Shown here: piece after piece, positions 54,491 through 64,000 of the stretch | Layout: every line of letters begins with the position of its first letter | Position numbering within the stretch: position 1 is the first letter of the stretch | Assembly (NCBI GenBank): GCA_022448365.1 | Contig: JAKVCS010000001.1 | Location: 310,001-374,000 of the forward strand | Source of the DNA: Saccharospirillaceae bacterium | GTDB taxonomy: Bacteria > Pseudomonadota > Gammaproteobacteria > Pseudomonadales > Oceanobacteraceae | Direction of reading: 5' to 3' | DNA: 64,000 nt | Program-made: the position numbers and the translations under genes | The notes under the pieces: generated by a model | Database searches by the model: none | Told to the model about the DNA's origin: nothing | The model's input: the letters and a program-made list of their open reading frames with translations, nothing else

Positions 54491-55558
54491 ATGAGCGAAC
54501 AGCAATCTCCTGAAAAACAATCCCTTAGCTATAAAGACGCAGGCGTCGACATTGACGCAGGTAACGCTTTAGTCGATCGAATTAAAGGGGTTGCTAAACG
54601 CACCCGACGCCCGGAAGTTCTGGCTGGATTGGGTGGCTTTGGCGCTCTGTTCGAGTTACCTCAAGGGTACAAGCAGCCAGTCCTGGTTTCCGGCACCGAT
54701 GGCGTTGGCACCAAACTGCGCTTAGCCATGGATCTGAATAAGCATGACTCTATTGGCATCGACCTGGTAGCCATGTGTGTAAACGATCTGGTAGTTGCTG
54801 GTGCAGAACCCTTGTTCTTCCTTGACTACTACGCAACAGGCAAACTGAATGTTGATGTAGCCGCCGCCGTTGTGGAGGGCATTGGTGAAGGCTGTTCACA
54901 GGCCGGTGCTTCTCTGGTTGGCGGTGAAACCGCTGAAATGCCGGGCATGTATGAAGGTGAAGATTACGACCTCGCCGGTTTCTGCGTCGGTATCGCAGAA
55001 AAAGAAGACATTATTGATGGCACCAAGGTTCAGGCTGGCGATAAGCTGGTGGCCTTAGCTTCAAGTGGCCCACACTCTAACGGATACTCTTTGATCCGCA
55101 AAATTATTGAAGTATCCGGCGCAGACCTAAGCGGTGAACTGGATGGTCAACCGCTAACTGATGCGTTGATGGCACCAACGAAAATCTACGTAAAATCGAC
55201 TCTGAAACTGATCAGCACGTCCGATGTTCACGCGCTCTCACACATCACCGGTGGTGGCTTCCAGGAAAACATCCCGCGCGTTCTGCCAGAAAACTGTAAA
55301 GCGGTTATCGACAGCAACAGCTGGCAATGGCCTGCTGTTTTCAACTGGCTGCAAGAACAAGGCAACGTCGAAACTGCTGAAATGTACCGCACCTTCAACT
55401 GCGGCGTTGGTATGATCATCGCCTTGCCAGAAGACAAGGCAGATGCGGCCGTTGCATTACTGAACGCAGAAGGTGAGCACGCCTGGATTATTGGTGAAAT
55501 CCAGCCCCAGGCCGAAGGTGAAGCTCAGGTTCAGTTCACTGGCAAACACCAATTATGA
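54491..55558 (+). CDS. purM: Phosphoribosylformylglycinamidine cyclo-ligase
   Basis: AIR synthetase of 355 residues, step five of purine synthesis: FGAM plus ATP to [26 protein letters not shown] and [20 protein letters not shown] mark the ATP/phosphate site; the [26 protein letters not shown] segment is in the C-terminal domain. It overlaps purN by four bases, so the two steps around the ring-closing part of the pathway are coupled. Confidence 0.97.
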   Translation: MSEQQSPEKQSLSYKDAGVDIDAGNALVDRIKGVAKRTRRPEVLAGLGGFGALFELPQGYKQPVLVSGTDGVGTKLRLAMDLNKHDSIGIDLVAMCVNDLVVAGAEPLFFLDYYATGKLNVDVAAAVVEGIGEGCSQAGASLVGGETAEMPGMYEGEDYDLAGFCVGIAEKEDIIDGTKVQAGDKLVALASSGPHSNGYSLIRKIIEVSGADLSGELDGQPLTDALMAPTKIYVKSTLKLISTSDVHALSHITGGGFQENIPRVLPENCKAVIDSNSWQWPAVFNWLQEQGNVETAEMYRTFNCGVGMIIALPEDKADAAVALLNAEGEHAWIIGEIQPQAEGEAQVQFTGKHQL

Positions 55559-56247
55559 GCGTAGACACGCTGAATGCGGGCAGCCTGCCCGCAGAGAAAG
55601 ATGACAAACCTCAAATCGTTGTACTGATATCAGGCAGTGGCTCCAATATGGTCGCCATTGCTGATGCTGTAAAAAATGGCGATATCGACGGCGAAATTGC
55701 CGCTGTCATTTGTAATCGCCCCGAAGCTCCAGGCATTCAGAAAGCAAAAGATCGCGATATCGAAACTCAGATTGTCGACCACAAAGAATTTGCCAGCCGC
55801 GAAGACTTTGATGTTGCACTGATGCGAGCCATTGATGAATATCAACCAGACCTTGTTGTGCTTGCGGGCTTTATGCGAATTCTCACACCATCGTTTGTGA
55901 TTCGATATCACGGACGCATGCTGAACATTCATCCCTCTTTACTGCCTAAGTATCAGGGACTCAATACCCATCAACGCGCACTTGATGCCGGAGATGAAAA
56001 GCATGGGGTTACCGTTCATTTTGTAACAGAGGAGCTGGATGGTGGACCGAATATCATCCAGGCAGTAGTTCCCGTTTACGATGGTGACGATGCGACCAGC
56101 TTGCAGCAGCGGGTTCATACTCAGGAGCACATCATCTACCCTATTGCAGTTAAGTGGTTTGTGAACGGTCGCTTAACGATGAAAGGCAGTAATGCCCTAC
56201 TGGATGGAAATGTGATTCCCGACACAGGCTTACGTCTGGATCTGTAA
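55555..56247 (+). CDS. purN: Phosphoribosylglycinamide formyltransferase
   Basis: GAR transformylase of 230 residues that adds a formyl group from 10-formyl-tetrahydrofolate. The catalytic residues Asn124, His126 and Asp162 are in [16 protein letters not shown] and ELDGGPNI. The first 18 residues before [11 protein letters not shown] are an extension compared with the E. coli enzyme (212 residues). Translationally coupled to purM. Confidence 0.96.
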   Translation: MSVDTLNAGSLPAEKDDKPQIVVLISGSGSNMVAIADAVKNGDIDGEIAAVICNRPEAPGIQKAKDRDIETQIVDHKEFASREDFDVALMRAIDEYQPDLVVLAGFMRILTPSFVIRYHGRMLNIHPSLLPKYQGLNTHQRALDAGDEKHGVTVHFVTEELDGGPNIIQAVVPVYDGDDATSLQQRVHTQEHIIYPIAVKWFVNGRLTMKGSNALLDGNVIPDTGLRLDL

Positions 56248-56312
56248 ATAGCTAAACGCACATCGAGTTTGGCTATATACTGGCTGGCAAATGGACTTGC
56301 CGGACAAGCTTT

Positions 56313-57065
56313 ATGCTCAAGCAACTATTAATTTTTCTTACCTTTTTCAGTGCCGTCGTCAGCGCTGACCCGCAGCCATCCGGCATTACCGATAATTCAG
56401 CCCCCGCGCAGCAGGAACCACAGACTAAAATCATCCCCTTCATCGCCAAGTACAAGACCGAGTGGAAGCTGGGATGGTTCAGTGTGGATATTGATGCTAA
56501 ACGAGAACTGAAAAAGATCGGCAACAACCGCTGGAAACTTGTTTTCGAGGCAGAAACCGGCACAGCCAAATTAAAAGAAAGTTCCGAATTTACCTTTTCA
56601 TCTACCGATCGTTTGCAACCTCTTCAATATGCCTATCGCGCCAGCGGTCTATTTAATGAAGATGATCGCACCCTGAGCTTCCACCCGAATGACAACTCGG
56701 TCCTAGATAAGGAAAAGAACATCACCCATCAGAGCGTATGGCAGAATGAAATACAGGACAATCTGACCTATATGCTTCAGGCGGGCCTCGATCTGGCAGC
56801 AGGGAAGACTGAATTCAGTTATCCCGTGTTTGAAAAAAACAAAAGCAAGGACTTTCACTTCAAGGTTATCGGCGAGGAACAGCTGAAAACGAAAGCAGGC
56901 AAATTAAATACCATCAAAGTTCAGCAAATACGCAAGAAGAAAGGTCGTGAGGTCTATGCATGGTTTGCAAAAGACAAAAATTACCTGCTAGTTCGGCTGC
57001 TCGATAAAAAGAAAGGCAAGAAACGCTACGAAATCAATGTGACCAAAATCAACATGCAAGAGTGA
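56313..57065 (+). CDS. DUF3108 protein
   Basis: Exported protein of 250 residues. A signal peptide (about 1-18, MLKQLLIFLTFFSAVVSA) precedes a DUF3108 domain (IPFIAKYKTEWKLGWFSVDIDAKREL, RLQPLQYAYRASGLFNEDDRTLSF). These beta-rich proteins are common next to purN in gammaproteobacteria; function is unknown. The C-terminal half is very Lys-rich. Probably cotranscribed with purMN. Confidence 0.86.
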   Translation: MLKQLLIFLTFFSAVVSADPQPSGITDNSAPAQQEPQTKIIPFIAKYKTEWKLGWFSVDIDAKRELKKIGNNRWKLVFEAETGTAKLKESSEFTFSSTDRLQPLQYAYRASGLFNEDDRTLSFHPNDNSVLDKEKNITHQSVWQNEIQDNLTYMLQAGLDLAAGKTEFSYPVFEKNKSKDFHFKVIGEEQLKTKAGKLNTIKVQQIRKKKGREVYAWFAKDKNYLLVRLLDKKKGKKRYEINVTKINMQE

Positions 57066-57127
57066 TAGGCTAACGAAGTCGATCTGAGGTAAAATCCCAC
57101 AACTTTAATTCCAGCGGGACTCTACCT

Positions 57128-57709
57128 ATGCGACTCAGTGATGGCGACATCGAACAACGCCTGCAAGACAAAAGCATCACCATCACGCCAGCTCCTGACG
57201 CCGACGCCATAGCAGGCATCAGTGTTGACTTGCGCCTAGACCACCGTTTCAGAGTGTTCAGCAACAACTCAGCAACCCACCTTGATTTGTCTGGCGACAG
57301 AGAGCAACTTGAACGCGACATTGATCGCATTATGAGCAAAGAGATCGAGATTGCCCAAGATGAAGCACTATTTATTCACCCTGGCGAACTCATCCTTGGT
57401 GCCACATTGGAATCCGTGACCATCCCTGACGACTTGGTAGGCTGGCTCGATGGTCGTAGCTCATTAGCGCGGCTTGGCTTAATGGTACATGTAACCGCAG
57501 GTCGCATTGATCCGGGCTGGGAAGGGCAAATCGTACTGGAGTTTTACAACAACGGTAAATTGCCACTGGCCTTGCGCCCGGGAATGGTAATCTGCGCCAT
57601 GTCTTTTGAGACGCTGAGCAGCCCAGCCCAGCGCCCTTACAACAAACGAGCAAATGCCAAATATCGCGATCAACAAGGGGCGGTAGGTAGCCGTATTTCG
57701 AAAGATTAA
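57128..57709 (+). CDS. dcd: dCTP deaminase
   Basis: Enzyme of 193 residues that deaminates dCTP to dUTP for thymidylate synthesis. The motif [21 protein letters not shown] (Arg110, Ser111) binds nucleotide and Glu138 in IVLEFYN is the catalytic base, at the same position as in the E. coli enzyme. Length equals the E. coli enzyme. Last gene before the base-composition change to the polysaccharide locus. Confidence 0.97.
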   Translation: MRLSDGDIEQRLQDKSITITPAPDADAIAGISVDLRLDHRFRVFSNNSATHLDLSGDREQLERDIDRIMSKEIEIAQDEALFIHPGELILGATLESVTIPDDLVGWLDGRSSLARLGLMVHVTAGRIDPGWEGQIVLEFYNNGKLPLALRPGMVICAMSFETLSSPAQRPYNKRANAKYRDQQGAVGSRISKD

Positions 57710-57825
57710 GTCGAGAATATGGGTATAAACTCAGCAACTTATGATTAGTGACTAAACTTCAGGCAGGTCAATGTTTATGTGGTATATTCAACACACATCT
57801 ATATACACAGGCTAGAGCAAACAGA

Positions 57826-59712
57826 ATGTTATCTTATCTACTGAGTGCTAGACGCCCCGTAAAACGTTTGATCACCCTGTCATATGACGCGATAGCAATG
57901 CCTATAGCTATTTATTTGGCATTAGCTTTACGCCACGGTGATATATTTCCAACAATCAATCACAGCATAGCTGTAAGCGTTCTGACTACAACAGTATTGA
58001 GCTTAGTCGTATTTGTTAAGCTAGGCTTCTATAAAGCTGTTATTCGCTTTATGACCAGTAAAGCATTTAATTCTCTAGGTATCGGTATATTAGTTTCTGC
58101 CACTATATTAGGCACTAGTAGCTTTCTCACCCAAGCCTCCATCCCTCGCTCTAGTATTATTATTTATATATTCACCGCTTTTGCGCTACTTGCCTTACCA
58201 CGATTATTTATTCGAAGCCTAGTTATCCAGCAGGGTAAAATAAGAGCTCAACCCGTTATTATCTATGGAGCCGGTCAACAAGGTCTAGAATTGAATCAAT
58301 CGCTTGCAACCAACAAAGAGTACCGACCGATTGCATTCATCGACGACAATATAAAGAAACAAGGATCCCAGATTAATGGCCTAAAAGTTATTTCTTCATC
58401 TGAGTTGGAGGAAGTACTAGAAAATCAGCCATGTAGGAAAGTGCTACTCGCATTAGGAAATACTAGCTCCTCGAGAAGAAAGCGCTTAATTGAAGAGCTC
58501 GCAGAAAAAAAATTGGAGGTCCTTACTACACCAACGGTTGCTGACATCGTCAGCGGAAAAGCAAGAATTGAGGAAATTCGTGAAATTGAGATTGAAGATT
58601 TATTAGGTAGAGACTCGGTAAGTCCACAGCATCATCTGATTGGTCAGAATATTACAGATAAAGTTGTTCTAGTAACTGGTGCTGGTGGCTCAATAGGCTC
58701 GGAACTTTGCAGGCAAGCGATTTGCCAGAAGCCAAGTAAGCTAATCATGCTGGAGCTAAACGAATTTAGTCTATACTCTATTGAGCAGGAGTTGAGTCAG
58801 ATTAATGAGAATGATCAACTCAGTGTTGAATTAATATCCATATTGGGGTCAGTACAACGTAAAAATCTCCTAGAAACTATATTTAAAACCTTCAGAGTTC
58901 AAACAATCTACCATGCTGCAGCTTATAAACACGTGCCATTGGTAGAACACAATGTCATAGAAGGTGTGCGCAATATTGTTTTCGGAACTTGGTGCTGCGC
59001 GGAAGCCGCAATAACTGCGGGAGTAGAGCGTTTTGTATTGATCTCGACTGATAAAGCAGTACGCCCAACCAACGTTATGGGTGCATCGAAGCGTTTAGCA
59101 GAACTGATATTGCAGGCACTCAACGCTCGTCAGAAAGACACCCTTTTTTGTATGGTACGCTTCGGAAATGTATTAGGTTCTTCAGGCTCTGTAGTTCCTC
59201 TTTTCCGCAACCAGATTAAGGAGGGAGGCCCTATCACTGTAACTCACCCGGATATCATGCGTTATTTTATGACGATTCCAGAAGCCTCACAGTTAGTTAT
59301 TCAAGCAGGAGCGATGGGCAAAGGCGGCGATGTATTCGTATTAGACATGGGTGAACCAGTAAGAATAACAAACCTTGCAAAAAAGATGATTCAACTCTCG
59401 GGCTTAACTGAGAAAACTGAAGAAATATCAAACGGTGATATCGAAATAAGATTTTCAGGGCTCCGCCCAGGGGAAAAACTATATGAGGAACTATTGATAG
59501 GAGACAACGTTGAAGGTACGAACCACCCACGAATAATGACAGCAAAAGAAACCTTCCTAACTTGGCCAGAAACTCACAATCTTCTTCATCGACTAGATAA
59601 TGCATGCGAAGAATTTCGAGTGAGTGACGTAATCAATCTATTACTTGAAGCACCTGCATCCTATGTTAGTCAAGGAGACTGTCCAGACTGGGTGATGAAT
59701 GCAAATAACTGA
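57826..59712 (+). CDS. WbpM/FlaA1-family nucleotide-sugar dehydratase
   Basis: Membrane-anchored protein of 628 residues that converts a UDP-N-acetylhexosamine to a 4-keto-6-deoxy sugar at the start of surface-glycan sugar synthesis. Four N-terminal hydrophobic segments (about residues 14-125) precede a first nucleotide-binding segment (VIIYGAGQQG) and a second Rossmann fold with GAGGSIG at 285-291. The catalytic triad is the Ser-Met-Lys type (LISTDKAV, then MGASKR), as in WbpM. The start at 57826 is chosen because the membrane region begins there. Codon use is AT-rich compared with dcd. Confidence 0.9.
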   Translation: MLSYLLSARRPVKRLITLSYDAIAMPIAIYLALALRHGDIFPTINHSIAVSVLTTTVLSLVVFVKLGFYKAVIRFMTSKAFNSLGIGILVSATILGTSSFLTQASIPRSSIIIYIFTAFALLALPRLFIRSLVIQQGKIRAQPVIIYGAGQQGLELNQSLATNKEYRPIAFIDDNIKKQGSQINGLKVISSSELEEVLENQPCRKVLLALGNTSSSRRKRLIEELAEKKLEVLTTPTVADIVSGKARIEEIREIEIEDLLGRDSVSPQHHLIGQNITDKVVLVTGAGGSIGSELCRQAICQKPSKLIMLELNEFSLYSIEQELSQINENDQLSVELISILGSVQRKNLLETIFKTFRVQTIYHAAAYKHVPLVEHNVIEGVRNIVFGTWCCAEAAITAGVERFVLISTDKAVRPTNVMGASKRLAELILQALNARQKDTLFCMVRFGNVLGSSGSVVPLFRNQIKEGGPITVTHPDIMRYFMTIPEASQLVIQAGAMGKGGDVFVLDMGEPVRITNLAKKMIQLSGLTEKTEEISNGDIEIRFSGLRPGEKLYEELLIGDNVEGTNHPRIMTAKETFLTWPETHNLLHRLDNACEEFRVSDVINLLLEAPASYVSQGDCPDWVMNANN

Positions 59713-59732
59713 AAGATAGAAGATTTAAGGGA

Positions 59733-60278
59733 TTAGCCACCCCCAAACCTATCTCCCGAACCTTTACCTGCTAGTGTTTTCATAATAAATCTAAAATAAT
59801 TTGCAATTGACATTTCTTTAATCATCTTAGCATCAGTCATCGCTAACAACTCGGGTGTCGACATATCAATCTCATTTATCTGAGCCAAGCCAGTAATTCC
59901 TGGGCGGACGCGATACACGGAAAGAGCATCTCGCTCGGCAATAAGCGCCTTTTGATTGAATAGATTCGGCCGCGGACCAACTAAGCTCATATCACCGATC
60001 AACACATTCCAAAGTTGTGGTAATTCATCCAATTTAGACCTGCGTAGAAACATTCCAAATCTAGTCACCGATTCAGGAGTTAAAAGGTGTGTAGCGACAG
60101 ATTCCGTTCCTTGCTTCAATGTGCGAAACTTAATTAAAATAAAGGGAACCTTATTTCTACCAACACGCTCCTGAAGAAACAAAGCAGATTGGCCATTTAA
60201 TATATATATCACCACCAATAACGGAAAACTGATGAGCAACCCGAACAAAGAAAATATAATATCAATTTTACGAAACAT
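59733..60278 (-). CDS. Initiating sugar-phosphate transferase (PglC/WcaJ type)
   Basis: Small monotopic phosphoglycosyl transferase of 181 residues that puts a sugar-phosphate on undecaprenyl phosphate to begin polysaccharide assembly. Residues 8-27 form the membrane re-entrant helix; [40 protein letters not shown] are the family motifs, with the catalytic Asp-Glu pair in LDELPQ. The start is set right after the stop of the epimerase gene (TAGAATG), so the two are coupled. Convergent with the WbpM-like gene after 20 bases. A longer start six codons upstream is possible. Confidence 0.88.
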   Translation of the reverse strand: MFRKIDIIFSLFGLLISFPLLVVIYILNGQSALFLQERVGRNKVPFILIKFRTLKQGTESVATHLLTPESVTRFGMFLRRSKLDELPQLWNVLIGDMSLVGPRPNLFNQKALIAERDALSVYRVRPGITGLAQINEIDMSTPELLAMTDAKMIKEMSIANYFRFIMKTLAGKGSGDRFGGG

Positions 60279-60279
60279 T

Positions 60280-61224
60280 CTACTCACGCCCCTCATCCCA
60301 GTGAACGACAGAATCTCTAATACCTTGCTCAACAGTATAAGGTGGGATCCAGCACATTTGGGAAGTTACCTTAGAGTTATCGACCTGGAGATTTCCGATT
60401 AACTTATTAATGACTGAAGATTTATTAAAAACAATTCCAGCGATCCGAAATACAAAAACAGGGACAGAAAATAGGTTTCTTCGTAGTCCTCTGAAGTTTC
60501 TCAAAAAACAAACTAGTTCCGACAAAGACAGATCGTTTCCATCGCAGACTAAAAAAATCTGATTCGAAGCCTTGTCGTCGCAGAGACAGCAAGTAATGAA
60601 GTCAACTAAATTTTTCACATATATCAAGCTACGCTTGTTTCTAATAGAAGCAAATGGCAATGGCAACCCCGTCGAAACCAGCTTCATTAACCTTGAGAAA
60701 TTTCCGGGTGCGGAAGGGCCATAAATTAGAGGTGGACGGATGATCACGTAATCCATACAATGCTTTCCACTTTCGGATTTAAGAGCCTTTTCTGCTTCAT
60801 ACTTTGAGGCGGAATATATATCCTGCGGTTTCTCTTGACTAAACTCAGTAAATGGTTTCGCAGAATTTTGCCCATTTACACCGATACTACTGATAAATAT
60901 AAACCGCTTAACGCCCGCAACAGATGCTTGCCGAGCTAACGCTCTTGTGCCTGAAGTATTAACCTCTTCAAATTGATCAACGTCTATCGCCTTATGGTCG
61001 CCCAAAACATGTGCCAAACCTGCCAAATGAATGACAACCTGGACTCCTTCCAGCGCTTTCGAGAAATCTGTAAGGCCACTTATGTTCCCAATAGCAACTT
61101 GGTCTACCTGATATTCTTCGATTCTGCTATGACGTACAGCTAGCCTTATATCTAGTCCCAAAGCGATAAGCTTTTCCGTAAGGTTTCTCCCTAAAAATCC
61201 GCTTGCACCAGTTATAAGAATCAT
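60280..61224 (-). CDS. NAD-dependent epimerase/dehydratase (UDP-sugar 4-epimerase-like)
   Basis: Short-chain-dehydrogenase type epimerase of 314 residues. The NAD-binding Rossmann motif is GASGFLG (residues 6-12); the catalytic motif is YSASK, with SS in FISSIGVNG. It resembles WbpV/GNE-like epimerases that act on UDP-N-acetyl sugars before the initiating transferase. It probably supplies the sugar that the next gene transfers. Substrate unproven. Confidence 0.87.
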   Translation of the reverse strand: MILITGASGFLGRNLTEKLIALGLDIRLAVRHSRIEEYQVDQVAIGNISGLTDFSKALEGVQVVIHLAGLAHVLGDHKAIDVDQFEEVNTSGTRALARQASVAGVKRFIFISSIGVNGQNSAKPFTEFSQEKPQDIYSASKYEAEKALKSESGKHCMDYVIIRPPLIYGPSAPGNFSRLMKLVSTGLPLPFASIRNKRSLIYVKNLVDFITCCLCDDKASNQIFLVCDGNDLSLSELVCFLRNFRGLRRNLFSVPVFVFRIAGIVFNKSSVINKLIGNLQVDNSKVTSQMCWIPPYTVEQGIRDSVVHWDEGRE

Positions 61225-61328
61225 AAGTCACGTAAGCATTAATAAACGATTTAAGAGGAGAAACTCCACACCCTGAAGACACACTCGCAATCAACTTTAA
61301 TATATAGAGTTGCGTGTAAAAGTACTGC

Positions 61329-62078
61329 CTATTTAGAGCAGAACCACATCGCCCTTAACCCATGCCTCCAATCCTCAGAGTCTGTTTGTTTCCAGTTATA
61401 CTGATGAAAGTTAGAATTACACCTTGCATCTACTACCCGATGAAATTCTACGTTGTTAGACGCAAAAAAGTTTTCAAGATAAGCCCCCGATGGCCGGCTT
61501 CCCCTGCCAGTAAAGGATTGGTCATAACCACTTGAGTCTTCATCAATAACCAGTACAAAATTTGGATCAGTTGAGTCTGATATTTCAGTTTCCAACACAA
61601 GATTATTACTAAATTGCAAGCATTTTTCAAGAGAGTACTGAATATCTCCCAAGTGATATAAAAGCCCCATGTGTATAATCAGATCGTACCTTGACTCAAA
61701 TGGCCACTCGCTGTTTACATCTGCTTTTATAGTGGTCATCCAAGGATAGCGTGAATTCACAATATCCAAGTGCTCTTGACGTGCGTCACTAACAGTCACA
61801 TCCGCACCTAGAGCAGCAAACATTAGACTAATGTCAGCATATCCGCACCCAATTTCTAAAATCTTTTTACCTTTAAACCAAAGAGGTCCATAATGTTCAA
61901 TTATTGCAGTTACTCTTTTTTCACGCCAGATTTCATAATGACCTGAAAATCTGTTTTCTTTTAATGCCACGATATCACTCTCAGCCAATGCAAGGTTTTC
62001 CTTTAACTCCTTCACTAAAGAGACTTTCTCTAATAACTGAGAATCTAGTATATCAACCCTGCTTTCCAGATAATTCAA
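61329..62078 (-). CDS. SAM-dependent methyltransferase with N-terminal coiled coil
   Basis: Protein of 249 residues. The N-terminal 40 residues form a short coiled coil (RVDILDSQLLEKVSLVKELKENLAL); the class I SAM fold follows with motif I KILEIGCGYADISLMFAALG and acidic motif TVSDARQEHLDIV. It may methylate a sugar or an amino-sugar in the polysaccharide. The start is read as TTG at 62078; no stronger start is found, as the upstream in-frame stop is only 12 codons away. Target unknown. Confidence 0.8.
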   Translation of the reverse strand: MNYLESRVDILDSQLLEKVSLVKELKENLALAESDIVALKENRFSGHYEIWREKRVTAIIEHYGPLWFKGKKILEIGCGYADISLMFAALGADVTVSDARQEHLDIVNSRYPWMTTIKADVNSEWPFESRYDLIIHMGLLYHLGDIQYSLEKCLQFSNNLVLETEISDSTDPNFVLVIDEDSSGYDQSFTGRGSRPSGAYLENFFASNNVEFHRVVDARCNSNFHQYNWKQTDSEDWRHGLRAMWFCSK

Positions 62079-62229
62079 GCTTTCTTGAAAGGCATTTTCC
62101 TTAGCAATAGTCCTTTATTTTCTGGCCTTAAGGTAGCGTATCATATATTTTTCTTCCTTTATAAAACCCGTACAAAAATAATCAATGTGTTCTTCGTAGT
62201 AAATAGTAATTTATTTTACGCTACAATTA

Positions 62230-63267
62230 TTATCGACTCCCTCTTGGGTGTGATAGGTTGCGAGATTTTTTTAAATTTCGCCTTACCTTTAACGCCAGTG
62301 AAGGCGATATACGAAACAAAATCATATTGATACAGCTATATATAAAGATTGGCTTCAACCAGCATGTTATATATTTAGCAATTAACACCTGAGAGTACCT
62401 AAAGAAAGAGAAATATCTATTCCCAGATCTGCGGATCAATTTATCAAGTGTACTTTGTTGATAGCCAGAGTGCTTGCTATAGCTTGCATTAAAAATCTGA
62501 GGTGGATAACGTAAACCGAGATCTTTCCAGCTGATAATCATAAAATTATACGAGATATAACTTTCAGAGATTCTGAACATAGAATAACTCGAAAAACCTG
62601 CATAGGGCAGTTCAACATAGACACCATGCTTATCAAGCCATCGGATCATTAATGTCTGTTCTGGAACATGCTTCATTCTGCTATAACCCAGCAAATTTCC
62701 GAAGAGGCGTCTTTGAACAACAGGAAACATCGCATCCCCTTCTTCAATCGAATCGCCACACCATAAATCGATAAGGTCTTTAGTATAACCAAAGTGTATT
62801 AAATCAGAGGGATGAAATAATAAAGGTACTTTAGTCGGGTCCCTCGATATAAGATCCGACATACCTATCTTGTTATGTAACAAACTATACTTTGATTTAG
62901 ATGATAAACACTCCCCCCCACACCGAACCATCTCCTCAATAATGTTGATAAGATTACCATTTTCAAAGAAATGATCTGCCCTTACCTTGACAGCAAATTC
63001 AGTTTTAACAGCTGCAAGGCCCATAGAAGTAGACAACACCTGAGAGGCAATATAATTATTCCGTTCATTAAAATCTAAAAATGGGACTAGGGGGTCAGAT
63101 AAGATAATCTGATCCACATTTAGTCCCTCTATACTTTCGTCACGCCAAGTAGAAACAACTATTGGCGCACCAGGAAAATACTTATGAATTGAACTTACGC
63201 AACTATCTACACCAGCAAGAGGTCCCTGAATTACGAAAGTCAAATCGTCAGTAGAGATAGTTTTCAT
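62230..63267 (-). CDS. WavE-like lipopolysaccharide synthesis protein
   Basis: Protein of 345 residues. Residues 9-110 match the WavE family: DLTFVIQGPLAGVDSCVSSI, PIVVSTWRDESIEG, and VKVRADHFFENGNLI, in which the Arg-Ala-Asp may be a metal motif. WavE is involved in core-oligosaccharide synthesis in Vibrio cholerae and is thought to be a glycosyltransferase-like protein. The C-terminus has hydrophobic segments. It is followed without a gap on the upstream side by the unknown gene at 63270, so both are in one transcript. Confidence 0.82.
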   Translation of the reverse strand: MKTISTDDLTFVIQGPLAGVDSCVSSIHKYFPGAPIVVSTWRDESIEGLNVDQIILSDPLVPFLDFNERNNYIASQVLSTSMGLAAVKTEFAVKVRADHFFENGNLINIIEEMVRCGGECLSSKSKYSLLHNKIGMSDLISRDPTKVPLLFHPSDLIHFGYTKDLIDLWCGDSIEEGDAMFPVVQRRLFGNLLGYSRMKHVPEQTLMIRWLDKHGVYVELPYAGFSSYSMFRISESYISYNFMIISWKDLGLRYPPQIFNASYSKHSGYQQSTLDKLIRRSGNRYFSFFRYSQVLIAKYITCWLKPIFIYSCINMILFRISPSLALKVRRNLKKSRNLSHPRGSR

Positions 63268-63269
63268 AT

Positions 63270-63824
63270 CTACTTTAAACGTCGTTTACGAGAAAAGAGA
63301 TCAGATAGAGAAGAAATTCCATATGCAAACCTGGTAATCTTTGACCTACGATAAAACCATTTAACTTTATGCGAAAGATCTGAAATATCTATACCGGTAG
63401 GAGTGTAATAGACCCTATCAACCAACAACGATGATATAAAACTCAATTCAAAATCTGGCACAATAAATACAAAATCTAGATCCCTCTTGCTATACAACAT
63501 TTCTTTTCGAATAACTTCCAAAGCCTGACCGAAATAAAATCGCTCAAAAACCGAGAAGTCTAAGACAACAAACCCTCCAGAGCAAGACATAATAAAGTTA
63601 GCCAGCTTTGATTTTTCAACTTGATTTTCTTCATTAAGGAAGTCTGTAATAACTCCGATGGAGTAATCATCGAAATTTTCATTCCTGCACCTCAATATAG
63701 CTGGTAGAGACTCGATTGAAAAAACATTCACCAGAGGGTCGTCTAAACTATCCTTATTTAAAGCAGCGAACAAAGTGCTTGAAAGAGCTTGTTCAGCCAA
63801 ATCAGAACTAATAAGCAACATCAT
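63270..63824 (-). CDS. Hypothetical protein in polysaccharide locus
   Basis: Protein of 184 residues, alpha/beta, with repeated strands (IGVITDFLNE, GGFVVLDFSVF, DLDFVFIVPDF, RVYYTPTGIDIS) like a Rossmann-type domain and a very basic C-terminus (FSRKRRLK). No motif is recognised. Its start overlaps the stop of the truncated gene at the window edge by four bases (ATGA) and its stop precedes the WavE start by only two bases, so it is coupled to both. It may be a glycosyltransferase fragment or a partner of WavE; not known. Confidence 0.7.
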   Translation of the reverse strand: MMLLISSDLAEQALSSTLFAALNKDSLDDPLVNVFSIESLPAILRCRNENFDDYSIGVITDFLNEENQVEKSKLANFIMSCSGGFVVLDFSVFERFYFGQALEVIRKEMLYSKRDLDFVFIVPDFELSFISSLLVDRVYYTPTGIDISDLSHKVKWFYRRSKITRFAYGISSLSDLFSRKRRLK

Positions 63825-64000
63825 TTTTCTCCGGCTCTATCCAAGTATGGAGTAGAGGCACTAATCGCCCTCAACATGGCTTTCCTCCCGCCACGCAAAT
63901 AAACCAGGTCTGTGAAATAACACAGCCACATGGCGCTAATACTAGAACCCAAATAACTTAAAGGCCCTTTTTTAACATAGTAATCACTATAAGACTTCAA
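63821..64000 (-). CDS. Polysaccharide-locus protein, C-terminal part only
   Basis: An open frame of 59 codons runs from the window edge to a TGA at 63821-63823 and overlaps the next gene's ATG. The visible residues include GPLSYLGSSISAMWLCYFTD and YLRGGRKAMLRAISAST. The N-terminal part lies outside the window. Family cannot be told; the position suggests a glycosyltransferase. Confidence 0.55.
   Translation of the reverse strand: MKSYSDYYVKKGPLSYLGSSISAMWLCYFTDLVYLRGGRKAMLRAISASTPYLDRAGEK

Overview
The window is a contiguous chromosomal segment of a marine-type gammaproteobacterium, most likely from the Oceanospirillales group or a close relative. This is judged from gene content: TopA with a long basic linker and Lys-rich tail, Hda and DUF2066 facing purM-purN, a glucosylglycerate-type osmolyte operon, rhombosortase with a GlyGly-CTERM substrate, and several OruR-like AraC regulators. 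No insertion sequence, prophage, CRISPR array or rRNA operon was seen. One tRNA (Val, GAC) is present.

Layout. 1-5.8 kb: the end of a PLP-dependent deaminase/desulfhydrase, two uncharacterised coiled-coil proteins and topA. 5.9-19.1 kb: small accessory genes, including a ComEA-like helix-hairpin-helix protein, a lipoprotein, glutaredoxin-like proteins, DUF5610, an AraC regulator divergent from a MaoC-type hydratase, an outer-membrane barrel, a second AraC regulator, a NUDIX hydrolase, and a rhombosortase next to its probable substrate, an M6 metalloprotease. 19-25.5 kb: lepB, dgt, hydrolases, the aldo-keto reductase tas and three hotdog thioesterases. 25.7-28.8 kb: a three-gene signalling operon (response regulator, CheC-like phosphatase, PAS-GGDEF protein with a broken GGDEF motif) and an AraC regulator. 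28.8-34.7 kb: a GH13 glucosidase, a monofunctional pheA, and a kinase / HAD phosphatase / glycosyltransferase operon that fits synthesis of the compatible solute glucosylglycerate.

34.7-48.7 kb: mostly conserved housekeeping and domain-of-unknown-function genes, a PstS-OmpA fusion, BolA, the YlqF GTPase, YceI, a transmembrane GGDEF-EAL protein whose EAL half looks active and whose GGDEF half does not, and a fourth AraC regulator. 48.9-57.7 kb: tRNA-Val, uvrB, an aspartate aminotransferase, hda, DUF2066, purM-purN, DUF3108 and dcd. 57.8 kb to the end: a visibly AT-richer surface-polysaccharide locus with a WbpM/FlaA1-type dehydratase convergent to a run of minus-strand genes (initiating sugar transferase, epimerase, methyltransferase, WavE-like protein, an unknown protein and a truncated last gene).

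The candidates most worth following are the rhombosortase/M6 protease pair, the osmolyte operon with its dedicated P-loop kinase, the CheC/degenerate-GGDEF operon, the PstS-OmpA fusion, a palindrome that brackets a TATAAT box upstream of a glutaredoxin-like gene, and a structured intergenic element at about 34.8 kb. Starts were moved from the longest reading frame wherever a ribosome binding site, signal peptide or family N-terminus pointed to a later codon; these choices are stated per gene. All functional calls come from reading the sequence; no database search was run.
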